NCBI RefSeq assembly: GCF_023336505.1 | Contig: NZ_JAMAST010000004.1 | Span: forward strand, 62,001-126,000 | Length of the DNA: 64,000 bases | Direction of reading: 5' to 3' | From: Sporolactobacillus mangiferae | GTDB lineage: Bacteria; Bacillota; Bacilli; Bacillales; Sporolactobacillaceae | Shown here: positions 58,967-64,000 of the stretch, one piece after another | Position numbering within the stretch: position 1 is the stretch's first letter | Layout of the letters: each line of letters opens with the position of its first letter | The notes under the pieces: model-generated | Database searches by the model: none | What the model was told of the DNA's origin: nothing | The model's input: only the letters and a program-made list of their open reading frames with translations | Position numbers and translations under genes: made by a program

Positions 58967-59077
58967 GCGTGCTTATGCGGTAACGAAAAACTGCTTTGTA
59001 CATGAAAACGACAAAATCTGTTCTTTTCATCTTTATTTCCCAGGAAATGATTGTCCATTCTTGTAAAACACATGTCT

Positions 59078-61090
59078 TCATCGTTTATTCATCGTAAATT
59101 GAGCAACCACCTGTCTGAGTTCATCGGCAAGCGTTGACAGACTTGTCGCATTGTTGGCGATTTCTTCCATTGATGCCGATTGCTGTTCCGCAGCAGCCGA
59201 CACATTCTCAGTAAGTCCAGTAGCCGTTTCTGATAATTGAGCAATGGCATGGACACGGGCGGCAATATCGCCGGCCGCTCCTGAGATTTCCTGAACCGAA
59301 TGTGTCATCTCGTTCGCTGCCTCGGATACAGAGGAAACTGTATCTTCAATATCCGTAAAGGTTCGCGTAGCTTCATCCGCGACCGTAATCCCATGATCCA
59401 CCTGCTGCGAACTTGCTTCAAGAGTCTTCACAAGTTCGCGTACTTTTTCGGAGAAAGCTTTCTCAATATCGGCGATTTTCTTCGTTGCGTCTGAAGACTG
59501 GCTGGCCAGCTTCTGAATTTCTGCAGCAACAACGCTGAAGCCTTTGCCATGTTCACCAGCGCGCGCTGCTTCAATCGCCGCATTGAGCGACAAAAGATGT
59601 GTCTGCGCCGCAATGTCATTGATCAGATTATTAGTGAAACTGATCATTTTCAGTTTCTCCACTAAGTCATTCAGTTCACGCGTCACCTGATCATTGGTCG
59701 TGCGAATTGTTTTGATCTGATTGGTCACCTGGCCAAGTGATTGCTTCCCTGTGGTCACGCTCCCCATGGCTGCTTCTGATCTTTCGCGAAGCGCGGTCGC
59801 CTTAGAGGAAATATACTCTGTTTCCTGATGAATAGCATCGACACTCTGTTTGGAAACTTCAACCTTCTGATTCTGATCCTGCGCTCCGGCAGCAATCTCC
59901 TGAATGGACCGCGCAACCTCATCGGAAGTCGCTTTATTCTCCTCAGTCGAAGCCGTCAGTTCCTCAGAAGAAGATGCTACGGACGCTGCCTTTTCATCGA
60001 CCCGCGTTAAAACCTGCCGCAAAGAATGAATCATTTGATTAAATCCGTTGCCCAAATGCCTGAATTCTTCAAAACCTTCTGTTCTGGCTGAAACAGTCAG
60101 ATCTTTTTCTGTCACTTTTTTTGCGATCAGGATCAGATGGCTGATCGGACGAATAATCCAGAACACCGTGAGCAAAGCAATCGCCGCCGCGACAATGGCC
60201 GTAATCACCCCGATAATGATTGAATGAAGGAGGATACTGTTCGTCTGATCTGCCACTTCGCTCTTCATCAATGATCCTACAATCACCCAGCCGGTGTCTT
60301 TGTTTGTCACATAGATATCTCTTTTCTCCGCCCCTTTATACACTGTGTCAAAAGCGGCGCTGCCCGACTTTTTCATCTGGCGGATCAGCGCAGAATCCGG
60401 AACCTTAACACCCGGATCCAATTTCGGGTGAGCAACGATCTTGCCACCGGAGCTCACAATGAAGGCATAACCGTTTTTCCCGACATGCACGGAATTTGAA
60501 ATCTTTTGCAGATCATCCAGTTTAAGATCGATCCCGACAACGCCGTTTCCATCCGAAGTGGTTTCCGACATGGATACGACATAATCTTTGACGAGCAACG
60601 AATGATGCGGCTCATTAACCATAATCTGATTAGGCTTCGCCATTGCGTTTTTAAACCACGGACGTTCGGCTGGATTAAAATCGTCCGGTTTAATCAGAGA
60701 CTGCGGCGTGTAAACGTAACGACCTTTTTTGTCGCCGACATAAACCTGCGCCAGACCACTGTCGGACTGCTGCTGAGACAGCAAAGTATTGAGAACTTCC
60801 AGATTCCCTTTGCCCTCTATATTCGTAGCTGTCGTAATGTGATTGGACAAATAATCCAGACGCGTCTTCTCTTTACTGATTAACTGAGAAATGTTCTGAT
60901 TCAGTAATTCAACGCTGTTCTTCGCACTGCTCTCCTTTTCTTCAATCAATGCGTTTTGGGCGTTGATGAATGAAGCGACGCCGACAATGACTGCCGGAAT
61001 GATTGAAAAAGCAATCATGGCAATCATCAGCGTACTTTTCAAATTGATTTTAAAAAATCGAATGCGTTTCAATCTTTCTTTAATCGACAT
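59078..61090 (-). CDS. Methyl-accepting chemotaxis protein with Cache sensor
   Basis: About 670 residues from ATG 61090; the frame extends upstream without support. Membrane segment 1 is [21 protein letters not shown] periplasmic-side dCache-type domain follows, with [31 protein letters not shown] and [19 protein letters not shown]. The second membrane segment ([20 protein letters not shown]) leads to HAMP and the signalling coiled coil with [20 protein letters not shown]. It senses a small molecule, typically an amino acid, and signals to CheA; this implies a motile host. No ligand is evident. The gene is monocistronic. Confidence 0.94.
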   Translation of the reverse strand: MSIKERLKRIRFFKINLKSTLMIAMIAFSIIPAVIVGVASFINAQNALIEEKESSAKNSVELLNQNISQLISKEKTRLDYLSNHITTATNIEGKGNLEVLNTLLSQQQSDSGLAQVYVGDKKGRYVYTPQSLIKPDDFNPAERPWFKNAMAKPNQIMVNEPHHSLLVKDYVVSMSETTSDGNGVVGIDLKLDDLQKISNSVHVGKNGYAFIVSSGGKIVAHPKLDPGVKVPDSALIRQMKKSGSAAFDTVYKGAEKRDIYVTNKDTGWVIVGSLMKSEVADQTNSILLHSIIIGVITAIVAAAIALLTVFWIIRPISHLILIAKKVTEKDLTVSARTEGFEEFRHLGNGFNQMIHSLRQVLTRVDEKAASVASSSEELTASTEENKATSDEVARSIQEIAAGAQDQNQKVEVSKQSVDAIHQETEYISSKATALRERSEAAMGSVTTGKQSLGQVTNQIKTIRTTNDQVTRELNDLVEKLKMISFTNNLINDIAAQTHLLSLNAAIEAARAGEHGKGFSVVAAEIQKLASQSSDATKKIADIEKAFSEKVRELVKTLEASSQQVDHGITVADEATRTFTDIEDTVSSVSEAANEMTHSVQEISGAAGDIAARVHAIAQLSETATGLTENVSAAAEQQSASMEEIANNATSLSTLADELRQVVAQFTMNKR

Positions 61091-61215
61091 AAAAAGACAC
61101 AGGCCCCTTTCTTTTGCTCTCGTTTTTATATCGGAAAGAATGTGAAAAATCTGTAATAAAGACTTAACACTTCTGTCCATTTTGTGAAATCGTGTATGGG
61201 GACCTGTGTGCTCAA

Positions 61216-61590
61216 TCAGACAAACAGAATGGAAGCGTTGACTTTGACACGCGGATGGAGCGTTTGAATGACCGGACAATGCTCTGAAATCTGATAAAAA
61301 ACGGACTCAATTTCTTCACGCACGCGATCGTTCGCCTTCATAAAAAATTGGACATCGATCTTTGCAATCGGATTGGGGTAATATACTCCGAGCTGATAGT
61401 CAAAAAGCACTTTATCTAATTCATAGGGAATGCCCCGCTCATCAAGCAGTTTTTCAAACACATAGGTGCTGCAGGCAGCGGCAGATGCCGCAACAAGCTG
61501 AACCGGGGAAAAACCGATATCCTGGCTGATTTGCCAATTCCCATGCTCATGTACCAGTTCAAGTGTTTCAGAAGGTTGAATTAATTCCAT
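61216..61590 (-). CDS. OsmC-family peroxiredoxin-like protein
   Basis: About 124 residues from ATG 61590, with GGAGG 8 bases upstream. [20 protein letters not shown] carries the first redox cysteine (about 40) and [11 protein letters not shown] the second (about 104), the OsmC/Ohr pair used to reduce hydroperoxides with thiols. Its short length suits the YhfA-like OsmC group. Whether it acts on organic peroxides is not determined. It ends 125 bases upstream of the chemoreceptor start. Confidence 0.9.
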   Translation of the reverse strand: MELIQPSETLELVHEHGNWQISQDIGFSPVQLVAASAAACSTYVFEKLLDERGIPYELDKVLFDYQLGVYYPNPIAKIDVQFFMKANDRVREEIESVFYQISEHCPVIQTLHPRVKVNASILFV

Positions 61591-61827
61591 GACTGACACC
61601 TCCGCAAATTCATGAAAAGATCGTTGTTCTCACTATATGGACGGTACGGTATCAATATGAAAGCAGCACAGTTTTATTTAAAAGATAATGCCAGACGCAG
61701 CATTTTTTTACCGGTTTGCTGAAAGACATTGGAAAACTCAGGCTTCGCACATTCAGTGAATCTATTTAGCGAAAAACACAGTCTGATTCTTCAAGGCATG
61801 ACCTTGGGAACGAAACATGAGATTTTT

Positions 61828-61866
61828 CCGACACTGATGAAAAAAGTGTCGGATTTTTGCTATACT
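61828..61866 (+). promoter_or_regulatory. Hairpin and extended -10 promoter before the LCP gene
   Basis: CCGACAC (61828-61834) pairs with GTGTCGG (61846-61852), followed by ATTTTT. Directly after, TGC-TATACT (61858-61866) forms an extended -10 without a clear -35. Nothing else is visible in 61591-61945. Confidence 0.5.
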
Positions 61867-61945
61867 AGAAAAATGAACTTGGAAAATTCAGGGCAGTTCA
61901 TCGTAATTTGATTTGCGGCAGTGTCCGAAACCAAAGGAGAACAAT

Positions 61946-62971
61946 ATGAGTAAGAAAAATTATGAATCGGAAAACTCAAGAAGAAACTTCAGAAAGTCCA
62001 GAAAACGTCATCGAGTCCTTCGATATGTTCTGCTCAGTCTTGCGGTTCTTTTGATTGCCGGCTCTGCACTGGCATTCTTTGAGTATCATCGTCTATCACC
62101 CGAAAACCATTTCAGTAATCTGAAAGCAATCGGCGCCGCCGGCAACAATTCAAAGAATTACAAAGAAAAAGCGGGTACATTCAATGTCCTGCTTATTGGA
62201 TCGGATGCACGTAAGAGCGGGACAGCAAGCCATACCGATTCAATGGTTCTGATACACGCCGACTTGAACAAGCATACATATAATATGCTCAGCATTCCGC
62301 GCGATACACGGGTATATATGAAAGGCTACGGATACACCAAATTAACGAGCGTACAGTACATCTCCCAGGTCAAAAAAGGAACGAAACAGGGAATCGTTGA
62401 CGCTGTTTCTGCTGTTTCCGATCTGACCGGTGTACCAATCCATTATTACGCCGAAACTAACTATTGGGGACTGAAGGACATGGTTGATGCACTTGGCGGC
62501 ATTGAGATGAATCTCCCATTCAAAGTCACACTGACTCACCCATGGTACTCCAGAAATCAGGGCAAAACCTTTGCTCCCGGCGTTCATCAGCTGAAAGGCG
62601 AAATGGTGGCCGAACTGACACATGAACGCTATTCGCTGCCCGGTACAGACTATGGGCGGCAGCAGCTGCAGCAGGCCGCGCTGATCGGAATCGCCAAGAA
62701 GATCATGCAGCCATCCAATGTGACCCGTCTTCCGGCACTGTCCCGTTCACTTTCAAAATTTCTGGTTGCCACAAATATGTCTACGGAAGATATGGTCAGT
62801 GTCGGCCTTGGTGTCAAGGGGAATTTCCATCCGGAGAAGCAAATCAAATACCGACAGGTTAAAGGGCACAGCGCAACCATGTATGATGATTTGCTCAAAG
62901 CAAATAACAGTCAGATCATTCTTGATTCAGATGAACTGAAAACAACGATCAAAAAATATTTCTCGAATTAA
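61946..62971 (+). CDS. LytR-CpsA-Psr (LCP) family cell-wall glycopolymer ligase
   Basis: About 341 residues from ATG 61946 after AAAGGAG. A basic cytoplasmic start leads to one membrane segment (LRYVLLSLAVLLIAGSALAF). The LCP domain carries NVLLIGSDARKSG, HTDSMVLIHADL, NMLSIPRDTRVY, GVPIHYYAETNYWGLKDMVD and ELTHERYSLPGTDYGRQQLQ with the conserved arginines. LCP enzymes move teichoic or teichuronic polymers from lipid carrier to peptidoglycan, a role that would complete the tua pathway, though it is 17 kb away. A terminator follows. Confidence 0.93.
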   Translation: MSKKNYESENSRRNFRKSRKRHRVLRYVLLSLAVLLIAGSALAFFEYHRLSPENHFSNLKAIGAAGNNSKNYKEKAGTFNVLLIGSDARKSGTASHTDSMVLIHADLNKHTYNMLSIPRDTRVYMKGYGYTKLTSVQYISQVKKGTKQGIVDAVSAVSDLTGVPIHYYAETNYWGLKDMVDALGGIEMNLPFKVTLTHPWYSRNQGKTFAPGVHQLKGEMVAELTHERYSLPGTDYGRQQLQQAALIGIAKKIMQPSNVTRLPALSRSLSKFLVATNMSTEDMVSVGLGVKGNFHPEKQIKYRQVKGHSATMYDDLLKANNSQIILDSDELKTTIKKYFSN

Positions 62972-62982
62972 AGCACAGACAA

Positions 62983-63010
62983 AACCGGACCGCATGACGC
63001 GGTCCGGTTA
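62983..63010. terminator. Bidirectional terminator between convergent genes
   Basis: AACCGGACCGC and GCGGTCCGGTT pair perfectly around a 5-base loop between the LCP and alcohol dehydrogenase genes. Confidence 0.85.
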
Positions 63011-63017
63011 AATTCAT

Positions 63018-64000
63018 TTATGCTAACGACTGATAAATGCGCTTAAGCAACGTTTTCGTTATCGTGACCGGATTGTTCTTCATGTTGGGCGCAAAACTGT
63101 GATCAACCAGCTCATCAAGATCCGCGAGATGAATGCCGGCTTCTTCCAGACGAGTATGCATCCGCATCTCTTTTTTCATCTGATCGATACGATCAGCAAG
63201 CGCGTCACTGTCCTTAAATCCAAGTCGCCTGCTGAAGGCCTGCAACCGCTCCGCTTCCGGCCCTTCGGAACTGTTCAGCCGCCAGAAAGCGGAAAGAGTC
63301 AGCGCGCAGGCCTCTCCGTGAGGTATGCCGAAATCCTGTGTCAGCGGGTAGGAGCAGGCATGGGCAGCAGCTGTCTGTGTCATACCGAATGCCATTCCTG
63401 CGGTCACTGAAGCTTCACTCATCTTTGCGCGTGCTTCAGCATTGTCCGGTTCGTAATACACAGTCCGCAAATAGTTGAAAACCAGCAGCGCGGCACGCTC
63501 CGCTGCAAGGTCTGTCAGCGGCTGATGTTTCTTTCCATAATAAGCTTCCAGTGAATGGGCCAGAACATCGAAACCGCTTGCCGCTGTGACCTGCGGCGGA
63601 CAGGTGAGCGTCAGTTCCGGATCCACCAGCGCATATGCGGGGTAGAAGAAATCACTCGAAAGCAAGGCCTTAATTCCACGCTTCGTATCAGTCAATACCG
63701 AAGCCGCCGTGACCTCGCTTGCTGTTCCCGACGTTGTTGGCACGGCAAGCAGCGGAATGCCCGCATGATCAATTTTCCGTTCACCGGAAAGATAATCCGC
63801 ACTGCTGAAGGTTGTGCCGGCAATAAAACAGGCGGCCTTGGCGCAGTCCATTACACTGCCGCCGCCGAGCGCAACCGCAAAGGTACAATGAAGCGCACGA
63901 AGCTTTGCCGCACAGGCATCTGTGTTCAGGACAGTTGGATTCGGCTGAATTTCGGAGAATATCCCGATCAGGCGGCCACGTGATTGTGTTATAATGTTTT
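63018..64000 (-). CDS. Iron-containing alcohol dehydrogenase, C-terminal part (runs off right edge)
   Basis: The frame is open to base 64000, giving 326 residues without the N-terminus. FSEIQPNPTV, ALGGGSVMDCAKA (NAD-binding GGGS), TTSGTASEVTAASVLTD, ASGFDVLAHSLEAYYGKKHQ and IPHGEACALTLSAFW are group III (Fe-type) dehydrogenase motifs, with metal ligands Asp and His in these segments and a late DHSFAPNMKNNP. It interconverts an alcohol and an aldehyde; the substrate is unknown. The ATG within GSVMDC is internal, not a start. Confidence 0.92.
   Translation of the reverse strand, partial: NIITQSRGRLIGIFSEIQPNPTVLNTDACAAKLRALHCTFAVALGGGSVMDCAKAACFIAGTTFSSADYLSGERKIDHAGIPLLAVPTTSGTASEVTAASVLTDTKRGIKALLSSDFFYPAYALVDPELTLTCPPQVTAASGFDVLAHSLEAYYGKKHQPLTDLAAERAALLVFNYLRTVYYEPDNAEARAKMSEASVTAGMAFGMTQTAAAHACSYPLTQDFGIPHGEACALTLSAFWRLNSSEGPEAERLQAFSRRLGFKDSDALADRIDQMKKEMRMHTRLEEAGIHLADLDELVDHSFAPNMKNNPVTITKTLLKRIYQSLA

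Noticed and set aside
63555-63983. Plus-strand frame of 142 residues at the right edge
   Set aside because: It lies opposite the iron-type alcohol dehydrogenase, whose motifs and uninterrupted frame run to the window edge.

Overview
The window looks like chromosomal DNA of a low-to-moderate GC Gram-positive bacterium of the Bacillales. Supporting this are a T-box leader before a methionyl-tRNA synthetase gene, strong AGGAGG-type ribosome binding sites with many GTG and TTG starts, a teichuronic-acid (tua) locus with PhoP-type direct repeats, a DsbB/BdbC-type thiol oxidoreductase, a small Fbp-like basic protein and an LCP cell-wall ligase. A Sporolactobacillus-like spore-former would fit, but the genus is a guess. 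No prophage, CRISPR array or intact insertion sequence was seen.

Layout. 0-1.2 kb: 5' end of metG, its Met-specific T-box, and a four-copy 82-bp tandem repeat. 1.2-12 kb: accessory and housekeeping genes (NERD protein, mazEF, phosphotransferase-Nudix pair, CDF-like protein, a methyltransferase/MATE chimera, GNAT, tRNA-Ala followed by a probable small insertion, DUF2383 protein, bdbC, pentapeptide protein, metallophosphoesterase). 12.3-28.2 kb: a peptide-scavenging island with a complete Opp/Dpp ABC transporter, six M20-family amidohydrolases/peptidases, a YheO-type PAS-HTH regulator and a RarD-like transporter. 28.6-34.3 kb: a polyamine operon, speD-speA-speE-(carboxyspermidine dehydrogenase)-nspC, that encodes two alternative aminopropyl-transfer routes. 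34.7-44.7 kb: a teichuronic acid locus, tuaDCB and tuaA-epimerase-EFGH, each unit with its own candidate Pho-box promoter. 45.5-48.1 kb: a second flippase plus glycosyltransferase. 48.2-56.7 kb: succinate-semialdehyde dehydrogenase-like, 2-hydroxyacid dehydrogenase, ATP-grasp enzyme, a seventh M20 enzyme, and a patB-yheO-puuD-like operon. 57-64 kb: DUF1861 protein, rpe, a chemoreceptor, OsmC, LCP protein and an iron-type alcohol dehydrogenase running off the right edge.

Most interesting system. Four copies of a TTATTNNAATAATAA-type dyad lie before the Opp/M20 operon, before the divergent M20 gene at 22.5 kb, before the first yheO-like gene and before the patB-yheO-puuD operon. This suggests one regulon, run by the YheO-like proteins, that imports peptides or acylated amino acids, trims them with M20 enzymes and a gamma-glutamyl hydrolase, and releases thiols with a C-S lyase. 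Both yheO-like genes also lack ATG/GTG/TTG at the expected start; a strong Shine-Dalgarno precedes an isoleucine codon (ATC, ATA) instead. Other points of note are the in-frame methyltransferase/MATE chimera, the doubly equipped spermidine operon without an agmatinase, and several uncharacterised repeat families.
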